Below, one piece after another: positions 50,101-62,800 of a stretch of 64,000 nt of DNA. The stretch comes from Anoplolepis gracilipes (lineage: Eukaryota > Arthropoda > Insecta > Hymenoptera > Formicidae), in contig NC_132983.1 of the NCBI RefSeq assembly GCF_047496725.1, positions 4,193,501-4,257,500 of the forward strand, in the 5' to 3' direction. The notes under the pieces were generated by a model that made no database searches, was not told the DNA's origin, and saw only the letters and a list, made by a program, of their open reading frames with translations. A program made the translations under genes and the position numbers. Numbering within the stretch: position 1 is the stretch's first letter; each line of letters begins with the position of its first letter.

Positions 50101-53100
50101 TCGTGTACGCATCTATATAGTATATGTGCCGGACGAAATTACGAGCTCATGAAAAGCAATCTTCATAAATGTTCTATTTTTTTTCCCACTCGGTAACTTA
50201 ATTTAATTCCCTTGATATAAAAATGTAGCTTAGGCAAATTATTATATTTTCACAAAAATATATTTTTCTCTGCAAAAAATTGTCTTTTCATCTAATCAAA
50301 ATCTAATACTCAAATCTTATAACATTCTCTATTTGTAATAATATAATGTAAACAAATTTTTTTTAAATATTTTTTTTATTTTTTAGAAATAATATTTTCA
50401 AAGAAGGAAATTTTGTGAAATTTTTATTTTCGATACTTAGAACTTTTCTTGCATCAAGCTTCAATTTTCAATAAGATATATATATAACACACGGAAATGA
50501 TATAATAATTGCTATAAACACATGGTTGTGTGATTATGATGTAAAATACATTAAATATTCTGCTTTTTTACACATTTGAAAGAAAAGTGTTCCGGCACTT
50601 TCTTGTTGACTTAGTAATTAAAATGTTGTCTTAGTCTTCAGATGAAACGATTAATGATCGGTTAAGTTAATTAGTGTACATAGTCTACAATATACAAAAA
50701 GCATAAACCTACATGTTGACAGTATTTCCTATAGAATATCAAGTAGTTATCTAATTAAAATTCCAGAGCAAAATTTTTCTCTAAACATTTTATCAGAAAA
50801 AGAAAATGTTCTAGTGTATTACAAATAATTTTCAAACTAAAAATTCTAATTCTACTAAAGATTTTTGCAAATCTTTAAGACAAATAAAATAATTCTCATT
50901 TTTTTTATATTGATATATATTTTTTTGCACACATTATATTATTAGCTATTAAATAAAGTATAAATAATAAAAGCCAATTCCTCACTGTCTCTATTTACAT
51001 TTTATTCAACATTCTCGCTTTTTTAACGCGAGAAACTATCGTTCTATCAAGTCGCCATCTGGTCATTGTGTCACGTGAAAGATCGAACTAAACATGATAT
51101 TCCGGAAGAAAAAATCCACCAAAGCTTTGCACCGTACATAGCATGACATAAAATGAGTGCGTTATGATTCCGTGGTCGCTAAAGGAAAGCCGCATAAGCC
51201 ACTCTACTTTCGCGACGCACACGCGAAAGCCGCGATCCGTCGATGCGAGCCAGATCACGCGGCAGGATAAGTCAGACACGACGTAATTTACTTCTGATGG
51301 CTCGGCGTATCGAGACTTGCGATAGCTCGATCGCTCTCGCTCCGCGTTACGTCGTGATTACGTTCCTGCCAACGTGACTACGTCGATATGAAACGAGCAC
51401 GCGGGCGCTGAATAACTCGTCATTAAAAAGCCGGCGAGATAACTCCTCGATCAGCTGTCAAGCTAGCGCTTGAAAAATCGCGAGAAGTTTGACAAACGGT
51501 ATTAGCTAGTAAAAAGTACCATCGTAATCACGATACTTTCACTTGCGTTTATTGCACGAAATTTTTATCTATTTTACTAATTCAATTATATAGTAATATT
51601 TTAATTATATGTTTTTATTTTATCTGAATTATTGTGAACCATAAGAAGTGATAATTGTTTTAATTATAAACATTACAAAATCATATTTGCAGTCAATTAA
51701 GAATGTTTGATTGAAAAAGAGATTTTTATTTCTGGAACTTATGCTCTTTTTTTTTTTTTTTTTTTTTTTTTATTATCTGATTTCTTACAGATAATTTTAA
51801 TATGTACATTTTTATCAAAGAACTATAATTATCTACCCACTGCTGTAATTATTACCTTTCCTATCTCTTTTATCCTGCTTCATCGATATATAAATTTAAT
51901 ACGGAAACCTTGAGATAATTACCCATCGTTAGCCTTATTAAAAACTAAATCTCGTCCCTTCTGCCCGACGCGATATAGCGATCAAGAGCATACAATCCGC
52001 TCGAGTCCGCATAGACCCGCGATTCGATGCATCTGACTGACAGATGCGGCGCAATGAGTGCAACGAATTCTCCATTCACCTGTCGAACATGCCTGTGGAA
52101 TTGCGAACGAGAGCTCAGCCGATGGCGAGAAAGAGAGAGAACTTACGGGGAAATGTATGAGGTGCGTCGAAAAACAGGATATACGTCTTAATTAACGTTA
52201 GGCAGATTGCAATCGCGTTCGTGCAATTTAAACAACCGCGACGTATTTCTTTCTGTTCTACGAGCGCGACATAGGAATACATCTCGGGGGATATACTTTG
52301 CCAGTTTGAAAGATAAAACGTTTCTCTCAAATGCTTATGTTTACGTTCATGGTGAAATGCACCTGTAAGGAAGCATGCCACGGATCGTAGAATCTTCTCT
52401 TATTAAGAGGATTCTTGCTTTCCCGGGCGAATCTGCTCGTTTTTCATCTATTGCTCCGTATAATTGCTCTCGGTCAGGCTTCTTTTCCCGTGTAAATTAA
52501 TGGAAATACGGGTGGAATTTCTTATACGCCAGTATTCAGAGTGTTGTCCAGGTTTTATAAATAAATATATACGTATAATATGTATAGTTATACATATTAA
52601 ATATAATTATAAATTTTTACATTTTATAAATATTGATAAAGTGTATAATAAATTAAAAAAAAATTAAATATTCTTGTTTAATTAATTATCAAAATATAAA
52701 CCGGACAAAGGCAAATTGATTAATTAATTGTTAATAAATAATTAATTGAAAATATCTAACCAGAATAATAAAAAATAATTTTAGAAATATTACAAATATA
52801 GAAAAGTGCAGATATATGTTTGTATATAAAATAGAATTAAATGACAGAATGTGATGTAATTAATTTTTCAGAAAATTACATTTCTTGCTATAAAAATAAA
52901 TTTACGTGGAAAAATGGCGCGAAAGGAATATCGAAAAGTCGCACTATATATAATGCTGGCGCTATCGCGCAAATGGAGAGGGATAATTCTTGACGGGAAG
53001 TCTACGCGTACTAGCGCCGCTAATAAAGTATTAGCATCGACATCAGCGGCGCGCATAAAAAATTCTACGTACATGAATATGAATCGGGCGTAATCCCGGT

Positions 53101-56039
53101 GATTACGATCGAGGCGTATCCGCGTAACCGAATGGGCAGACGAATTGGAGTGTAATAACAACTAGTAATTATTATCGGTAGCGTCTTGATCACGGTGGCG
53201 TCTTGAGATCATAACGATCTTCTCTCCCGCGCTTTTCATCGCGCTACAGGAATCGAGTCTCGTTTTATTGCAACGAGAGGCCCGCGCACGAGCTCCTTCT
53301 CTCCTCTTTTTCCCATCTAAGACTTCGAGACTTCTCTTCATTAGCACGTAGAACCTCGCGCGCGTTGATGCGGCTCGTGTGCACTTTTTCATTTGTGTAA
53401 CGCATCGATAACGTAAATGTCTTATTACTGAACTTTCACGCATATGGCTGTGAATTATTCTCGCTAAGGAGCTGCCTGCTATTATTAATATTAATTGCGT
53501 AAAATAGCATAGAATGCGCATAAAACATGAAGAAAATTAATGTATGCGCGAAAGATCGTTAAAACGATAGCGCCACGTATTTAGATTTGCAGTCGTTGAA
53601 TTATCGTGAAAACGACGAAGACGTGTTTCAGCTTCTCCATATTTGGATGATGATAATTTTGTAAGCTTAAATTTTTCCTACATAATACAACTGATAAAAA
53701 TATTGATATAAATTTTTTATTTGAATTTGGAGATACATGGAAAATTTACAATTATTTGAATAGAGGAATATTCTGTTGTTGAGAAAACAAGAATTGGAAT
53801 CAACATATCTAAATACTTTGATCTCATTTCGTGGAAACTCACTAAGTGTTGAGAATTTTAGCTTTCTATAGTTGTTAATAAATTTAACAAATAGTTCTGA
53901 CCCAAGTCATTAGCACAAGTCAGCGTAAAATTGCTGGCAAGTTCGATGTGTCGGGACTCGGGGAACTCGGGGACGACGAAGGTTTATGAGCGTAAAATCG
54001 CGACTTTTTCTCTCGTGATTATGACCGCGCGGAACTGTTATTGTCCACGGGACTTTCACGTTCGCAAAATCGAAATCGCACACGGCGACAGAGCGCAACG
54101 GCAGCTGTAACTCCTGCTGTAGTAACCCGAGACAGTATCATCCTGATATAAATATGCCCCGCGAGATGGTATCGTAACATACTTTACGAACGACCTTCTA
54201 ATTCCTCACCGTATATTTATACGCAACGTGTATGTGTGTATCGAGACTGTTACCGTGGTATATTAGCCAGGAATTAACGACCGTGGTAATCAGCACTCGC
54301 TTCATAGCGTTCGCTGTGTTTTACACGGCCAAGGTTATTAACACTCGCCCACCCGTCAGAACGCGTTATTGATATCTACCGCGATACACAAATCATTCTG
54401 TGCTACTATCATCTCTTTTGCATCTACAAGGACTATGATACACTTTGAATGACTATGCTCCTGTGGCTTATTGTTAGTTGGGAAATTTTTAACTTCAGTC
54501 GCAGCCTTCAGTGTCTCTTTTTCATCTATCGCATTTTAAATCATCGTAAGAATGGTATTTTAAAATTGCAGGTATCTTAAAAAAAATTAGAATAATTTGA
54601 AGAATTTTTTTTTTTTTTTATCAAACTTGGTTCAAATAAAATTCTATATAATTTGCAGTGAAAAAAAATATTTGATCAAAAGTTTATCGAGTTTAGTTCG
54701 ATTTTGCGTTTTACGACTTCGATGGTCTCTTTAATACTTATCCGCTTTTCGTACGAATTATCTTTCCAACTGTCGAATTCCGCCCAAGTTAATTGCTTAG
54801 TGTGCACTTAGAGGCGAGTCTAGACGCTCGAACGCAAGTGCAATAACGTGCAATTTGGCGGCGGGGCCGGGTGATAGTAAATAACTTGAGCTTTTTACGC
54901 GATAAAGGCCAAGCCAGGAGGAAACGAAGAACGACGTACCGTCGTGCGTCTCGACCGAATCAGGATTTACGTTTTTCCTACCGGCGAACATCCATCGACC
55001 CGAATGGATTGTAGACTATACCATTGCGCCGCGTTCACGGCCGTCCCGCCGTCGGGCAATTACGTGCTTTATGCATCGCGAAATAAGGCCGTCTTAATTT
55101 CATCGCGATTTATAATTCAAATTGTGCACGCTACCGGGGATAACGATCGTCCGATTCGTTCGCAATCAGAATCGGGAAGAAAAGAGAAATCGAGAAATCG
55201 CACAAACAAACAGACGTACACAGGATGTAATCGCGTGGGTACAAATATATAAAGGAAAAGAGAAGAATTGCAGTAGATCAATAAGAAATTTTACTAAAGC
55301 TCATTACGCGAATCTATTTCCTTTCTGTTTTATTGAATTGACTCTTATCTAGATGAGTAGAGATTACAGATATGTCGTTAGATTTATAATAGATTTATGT
55401 AGATTAAACGAAGAATATAATAGATGGAGAAAGTTTGGATGTACATCGATGAAATGATTTTAAGATTTTAGTCTCAAGTTATAGTATATCTTTCATTACA
55501 TGACGAGGAAACATTTTTCTCCTTAAAAATTTTCATTATTAAAGGATCGAAATTGTTATTATTTATTACAATAAAAAATTACAACAATCTATTTCAATCA
55601 GAATTTTTTTATCAAGAAACAGGGATTCGTTTTTTGTTGTTAATTTTAACATATTTTTTCTCTCATAATTGGAAAGTGTGTTTACACTGAACAAAAATCT
55701 TAAATAACATTTAAAGCTTGGACAAAATCAACTATAAAATTCCTTTTACTTTATTTATAAATCAAAAATTTAAATTTATTCTCTTAATAATATTTTCTAT
55801 TGTCATTATTAATGTCTTTAAAAAAGGAGGGAAAATGCTTGGCACACATTTTTTTTTTTTTTTTTATTTTTGCTGAAATATAGTAATGAAAAAATAATTT
55901 TATTACTGCGTGAACAATTGGACAATACTATTGTGATTCAGTAAAAATTATTCATTGATCATTTTAATATTACACGCACGTCACGTTACAGCACACTCTA
56001 TTGCTTTATTCGTACGACGCCTCCGTCTCCGCTTGTCAT
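47131..56039. other. Non-coding DNA, no gene recognised
   Basis: Mostly AT-rich with GC-richer patches at about 51040-51480, 51960-52140 and 52960-53400. A pyrimidine tract lies at 49066-49152 (33 uninterrupted pyrimidines at 49066-49098) and a 25-nt poly(T) tract at 51747-51771. A 72-codon plus frame at 49852-50070 has balanced composition and is listed as a finding; it matches no family I know. Otherwise I see nothing coding. Confidence 0.5.
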
Positions 56040-56680
56040 CCGTCTTCGACGGTTCGTGATGCTTCCGCGAGCGTCGCCGGATATAACTAACGTTCGTACT
56101 TGCAAGTCGAGCACGCGAGCGGCGCGAGCGGCCTGCGCGCGCGAGCGAGCGAGCGAGTTAAAATCCATTGTAACGTATATCTACGGTGCGTGCGAGGATG
56201 CAACGTGCGAGCTGCACGCACGGCACCTCGAGGTGCCGAGGAATACAACACGCGGGGCGTACGACTCGCGTAAAGGCACGATTCACCGCCGATATATCCG
56301 AGCTGGCCTGTGTGTTCGCCGACAGTGCTGAACTAAGTTGCCCAAGTCGGGGGCCGGGGGAGGAGGGCACAACCTCCGTCTCGTCCCTCCTCCCCCTCTC
56401 CGCGTGTGCGGGGGTACCGCACACGCATCACGCCACCCAACACGCCACGCCATGCTATGCCCGTGCCGCGATCAGCTGGAAACCCGGAAGGTTTCTTGGC
56501 ACTCCTGACCCAGTGAACAAGACACCTTTGCATGTGCTCGCTCGTTTAGCTTTAGCCCGCTCCCCCCCCTTCTCCCCCCTTCCTTCTCCTGCCCCCTCTC
56601 GCCCGATGGTATCTGAAACTTTGGTTGTAAGCGCCGACGTGAGCGCCTCAAAAAGCTGACCGATAATGTTGATGATTCTG
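56040..56680. promoter_or_regulatory. Strong CpG-rich island
   Basis: This is among the most GC-rich segments in the window, with (GCGA)n-like repeats near 56140-56157, an 18-nt perfect palindrome at 56221-56238, and C-rich and G-rich runs at 56340-56400 and 56560-56610. Long open frames run on both strands at once (for example 56186-56659 plus, 157 codons, and 56158-56424 minus), as expected from composition with few stop codons. No domain is recognised. A promoter or enhancer is likelier than a gene. Confidence 0.35.
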
Positions 56681-57035
56681 GCGCGTTCGGATAATCTAAA
56701 AGCGAACCCATAGAGAGAGTTTGATAAAGCGATGAAGTGTGATGTGCGAAGGTGTTATCGCGGTAGTTTTGATTAATGGTGCGAAAAATTATCGAAAAAA
56801 TTTACCTGGATAAAAGGAAGAGAGAAATTAATTTAATTGTATGATACGATTCCGAGATCCTAATCACTCTTCTATCTGTTGTTTCTTTTCGTCTCGAGTA
56901 ATCTAGAAATACGTGAGCTCGCGACGAATACGCAATCGTGATTGCTTATGCATCACCAAGGATTCTCAGATTCGTTGGTCCGATAGCGATTCATCGATTT
57001 GTCCATTAGTAGCCGCGCTGTCGTGTTTGTTTTGT

Positions 57036-57066
<31 letters not shown>

Positions 57067-58731
57067 CTTAATTCTAACGACTTATTGCACACTTCGGGAC
57101 ACAATGCCGCGATATCCTTCGATAACATGAAAGCACTACGGCACGTTTCTTTGCACCGACTGACCGACTGAACGAGATATCGTTGCGTGTTGCGTCTTTA
57201 CGTCTCGCACACGTTCACTTTTCGCGTTCGTAGCCGAGGAATGCCTTGGGCACGAATCTCGGAGATGAATCGCAGTCATCGTGATGCCTCAGTTTACTTT
57301 GATCGCTGATTCGAGGATTTGCGCGAGGACGTACGGTGGAATCGAGTTTGATTCGCATTAATACGCATGCGTGAAAAAGAATTTTGCGCGTTAATTACTA
57401 ATGAACATAATTTTTTTCAACAATATTTACGCCTTGACGTTAATTACTTCAATTTAAGATTTCTCTGTATTATTAATATAAACTTAATTATTAAAAAATT
57501 ATTTTCTTTTTTCTATGCAAACGTGAAATGTAATTTAAAATTGCAAAATGTAATAAATATAATTTCTGTGTACCATTTACTCAAAACTATATACTATTAG
57601 TATGGTACTATATAATTATTTCAAGAGAATATGTAATTTTATGTAATATTGTAATATATTAAATAATTATTTAATCTAATACGAATATTTGCTGTTAAAA
57701 TGGGAAGAACAAAGTATCTTTTAAAATATATATTTCGCTAATTAACTTTTTATTCTTTGAAAATAAATGTGTTCTTTCCGCTAATAAAATTCGATTACTC
57801 GTACCTCGTTCGTAATTAACAACACTTGCGGTACAACGTAAGAGCAAGTTTCAATAAATAAAACCGCATTAGCTCTCTACGTGTATCTAAATATAGGCCA
57901 AGCGTACATACACACAATTTACGGTTTTCGCACTGCCTACAATAGTTCGGTTAATTACTGGTTGATGTAACCGAACTTTTTAATAACTGGGCATGAGGAT
58001 GCCCCACCGCATGTCATAATAGCAATGCCTAGTGAAAGCGCATTGTATTGCGCGCAATATCCGAGATACTGAACGTTCAGAAAAATGCACATATGTACTG
58101 TAGCTACCGGTATATGCGTATGAGAAAAAAATTATAATTCACGACGATGCGTATGAAATTATTACTGTACTGACAGTCGGTTTTCTTTTCGTTGCTATTA
58201 TAAGCAGAGAATAGCAATTTCGCTATTGTTATTATGCATTGCCTGCAATTTTATATTTTCTTGTATAGGAACTTGTACAGGAAGAAAATATGCCAACAGT
58301 ATAAGCGAAAAGAATACACTGCCTCTTGGATTATTTTTTTAAGAACTTGTAATAATATAAACTTTTTTTCTTTATCTAAGATTTTTCATGAAATTTCCGT
58401 AATTTCCGAGAAAGACGATAATAATATTATTTAACAATACTGTCAAAAAGAAAAATAATAAATACAGCTAAATGCATTCTGGGGTAGTAGATGGGAGAGA
58501 AGGAGGGTTGAATAGTGACATTTTGACGTTGCATTCATGTCTCAGGAGGTATAATGGTAAATGACTGCAACATCTTTTTTGTCGGAATGTTGGACAGTCA
58601 ATACTACTTAAGGACATGATTTCTCGCTTGATTTCGACTCGGCGTCGTGGAACTGATCTGAACAAATTCCGCGAACGTTTATCGACGCGCGTGCGACGTC
58701 TGGCCCAATTACGTTCAGTTGGAGCCGACAC

Positions 58732-58768
<37 letters not shown>

Positions 58769-59803
58769 AAGGATCAGATCTCGAAAAGATCGCGTAGGAA
58801 CAAAACCGCGCGCGTCCGTGACCTCTGATCGTGGAACTAATTCAAAGTACGCGTATCATGACGGCATCACGGCGCATTAAATGCGCCGTGTGAAGTCACC
58901 GGTTGATCGATGGCGTTATTAGTCAGTGGGACCGTCGGGCGTCACAAAAGGGGCCCTCTCTTTAAATAATCGGACGGGCTCTCTTGACGAGCGATTAAAA
59001 AGTTCCGTCCCGCCGGACATCCCGAGATTGATGTCGGCATGTTGCGCGAAGAATCAAGAATATTGTCTTTTTCCCCCCCTCTCGAAAAACCGTAACGTCT
59101 TCGACGGAAGAGACACGACGCGCGTCTTTGATTATAATGAGGTATTAATCGAGGAATTTTTCTATGACTCTTTGGAGTTGATGTCAATTAATAATAACAG
59201 CATTATATGTTGGGAGATTAAAAAAAGATATAATTTTAAAATCGCATTTAAACTCTAGTTACTATTTTACGATTAATTAAATATTAAATTGTCTTCATGT
59301 ATCAGTGTAGAAAAAATTGCTAACTGAATATTACTTATACGTTACTTGTTATCTTGATGTCTACAAGACGCGAAAGTAAAATGAATTATCTCGACTCTAT
59401 TGTTATCTCGGCGTTGTAACATTATGGCACAGCGGGTGAATGTCGTTCCAATTATTCCTACATCGTCCGGAATCACGTTCTCGAATACAATATTGCAGGG
59501 AACGGTGCACAAAGACACACGAAATTATTCGCCGACGTTAGATCTTGATCATGGAATTTTGAGTTAGACGATTTGAAATTATTAGCATACAAGTGCAACT
59601 GCTGAATGCAACTTGCAGTATGCGTAGAATAAAAATAGTATTGAATTTTTACAATTGATCGATCTACAATATTTAATCAGCATTTTGCACACAAATGTAA
59701 AAACTGAGACTACGAGCTGAATTATTGTTTATTCACTTAATTGAAAATAAATTCATCAAATATTTATTAAATCATCGAAATATTTATGAAGATATTTAAA
59801 ACG

Positions 59804-59835
<32 letters not shown>

Positions 59836-62800
59836 ATTAATTTGATATTTCTAGTATGTTGTAATTTCTCACACTAAATTTTTTGAAACTCTATTTAAAA
59901 TAGTCTTCATATTCTAATTTATTTTTTTTTTTCTTATTTATTTTTCAAAACTTTTTGTTAAAAATTTTTAAATACGAAATACTCCTAATACTGTCTTTAT
60001 ATTTTTTGCTGGAAAAATTGAATAACTTTGATCTAAAAACAAACTTTTTTGAATTATATAGATATTTATTTTAGAGATGCTTTATATAATGTTACTATAT
60101 TCTATCGTGTTCTATTTCTTCCAACACACGATTTTCCCTAGGTCAATCATACGTGAGCGGATTAACGCACCCTCTCGGCGTGATCGCGTGGATAATCTTA
60201 TCGGTTCTCACGGATAGGTACAATTATCCGACGATCGGAATTAAATGTAGGAATAGGAAACGCAAACATATCGTTTTCAGTTCTCGCGGCGATTCCGTAG
60301 GACGAACGATGACGGGCGGAAGGGAGACAGAAGGAGAGACAGAGTAGAACACGACATCGGCAGGGGAGTTTGAGGGGCGACAGAGTGTAGCAGGGGGCAC
60401 AAGTGGCACAACATGGTGGTGAAATGGGGGAGGCGAATGACTGGTGTCGGTTACACGGGCTGGCACTGCAGCTCTCCGTACTCCCTAGCTTGAGTTCACC
60501 CCATGCGGTTACCTGCCTGCGGACGCAGGACCCCTCTCTTGCCCCCTTATCGACTTACGCCGCGGAGCAGCGTATTTATATTTCTATACGTTCGTCGTTT
60601 GACGACTGTCGTTAGAGACGCCACTAATTACCAGCCTAAATGGAGAGAAAATCCGCCGTTATTATTCTGCGCCGCAACTGGTAACGCGTCCAAGTTTTAG
60701 TCGGTAATTTTCGTCGGCGGTGTCGCGTGGTCGATTTATTTAATTGTCATGTCGTGTACGACGTGTTATTATCATGCGGATAATTATGCAGATTTGTGTT
60801 TATGTATGTAGGACTTGACAGATGCGCTTTGGTTTCTCTTAGACGTTTCTCGCGTTCGAATATATATATATATATATATATTTATTTATATATACTCGAT
60901 CTAAGAAATCTCGATTATCGCTCGTGAAGCAACCCTACAAGTCATAAAGCGTCTTAAGTAGGCAGACAGTTGTGTCAAGTGAGTAAAGACGAGTTGGAAA
61001 TAATCTCGGTTAGTTAGAAGCCTCAAAAATAATGTTGAAGTAAATAACGAGGAGATTACGTCTGTCGCATTGTCATCTGTTTTTCTCGTGAATTTATAAA
61101 GAATTTTTAGTATCATATTGTTAGACACAGATGGATATTTAAATTTTCTATTTAGATTATATTGATACACGAGTCATTAATAATCGATTCAGAGTGTCTC
61201 GCCCGTACTTTACGTTTACACATGTCTTTTCCGTCACGGGCCAACGAAGATTACGCATTCCTGTCCGATTCCTGGCGCCGCGCAAGAGCAAAGGTACCGG
61301 GGGTAATTTCAGCGATAGTGTCTGTTAGAACAAAGGCCTGGGAATTAATTAGTAGGCGCGTATATGGTCGAGCCCCCTAGAGGGCGCAGCATATGGCGCG
61401 ATCACATCATCGCATCAGCGGCCGCACCACCTGGCCCTCCCTTTTACCTATCTACCTACCTTTGCCTCTGTCTTTCGCCTGTATCTGCGTAGGGTCGAAA
61501 CATGTCTAGATGGACAAACCAACGGTCAGACAAAAAGACTACAGGCGAATCGACAGGGGTTGCCCCGCTCTCTCCCGCCCCCCCCTCCCTCCTTCTCTCC
61601 CGTCCATCGCCCCTCTGAGCCGTCTTTCCATCGTTTACGAGCCGTGGAAAAACGTATTAGTCGCATAGCAGGATAAATTCCTGGATTTTTTCGATTGCCC
61701 GTAATTACGCTCGTCTGGATTGTATTTCGCAAGCAATTAAATTCTCTGTTTTATCCGCGCGTTTATTTATATTTTTCAAAAATGATAAAATATTAATAAA
61801 ATTCTACGTACCTTATATAATTTTTATTTATATAGCTATATAAAATGTAGACTTAATAACAGATTTTTAATAATCAAAGAAATAAATTTTATAACAATTT
61901 GTAAATAATTGACGAATAATGTTGTTACACAATAAATTACATAGTTTTATTATTATATCTACAATGCTAAATATATATTTGGAAAAGATTTTTTGTTTTT
62001 CTTTAAAAAATAATTCAGTATTATATAGAAGAATATATAAGAGAAATACACACTAGAATTTTTTAAAAACTGAAAAAGTACGTATAATTTAATACAATTA
62101 AAATTTAAATAAAAATAATAAAATATTTTACAATGTGTTAATTTGATAAATATAAAATTTGGAAATTTATATTTTAACGTCTAATACAGTATATGCGGAT
62201 ATATATATGCAGAAAAAAAACTGCAAACGAAAAAATAGTACGTATGTGAAGAGGATTACGAGCGGATTATGTTTCCATGTATATGTACATGAACGTAAGT
62301 ATGAGCTGGCAGAGTTCTTGATACGAGAACTTTTAATTACACCTTCCGATGTTCTTTCTCGTTGATCAAGTCGCATGTGGCAGGTGCGATTCAAGCGGAT
62401 CGTACCGATTTCAAACTACTCGTTTATGTCTAGTTAAAACTGACGTTGCTAATCCAGTCTTAGTGAATATATTAGTATAATCCACTCTATATCGTTTCAT
62501 ACCTGAATCACATGCTGTAATTACATTAATATTTTAACGTACACATATATTTATATTTTAATTAACATCTGTTAATTTATGCATTTTTTTCTATTTTTAT
62601 CTATATTTTATAAATAACTATTATATAATTTTAATAATTATCAACAAAGAAATTTTTCCATTTTTTTGAAACGAGTATATAAAATGTGGCGTAGAATTTC
62701 AAATGCAATCAAATTTAACTCGGAAAGTATTATTACCTTGATCCAAAAAGATCTTTCATTTAAAAAAAAGAATCTCTATTTTGGATTGATAAAAAGTTTA

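Noticed and set aside
56186..56659. 157-codon plus-strand frame in the 56-kb CpG-rich island
   Set aside because: Frames are open on both strands, the peptide is Pro/Ala/Ser/Arg-rich as dictated by composition, and no splice or domain support exists.
16569..57189. Scattered TTGCGTG motifs (16569, 20087, 21859, 27165, 57183) as Spineless autoregulatory sites
   Set aside because: About this many heptamers are expected by chance in 64 kb on two strands; only the copy-specific one at 20087 is kept as a note.
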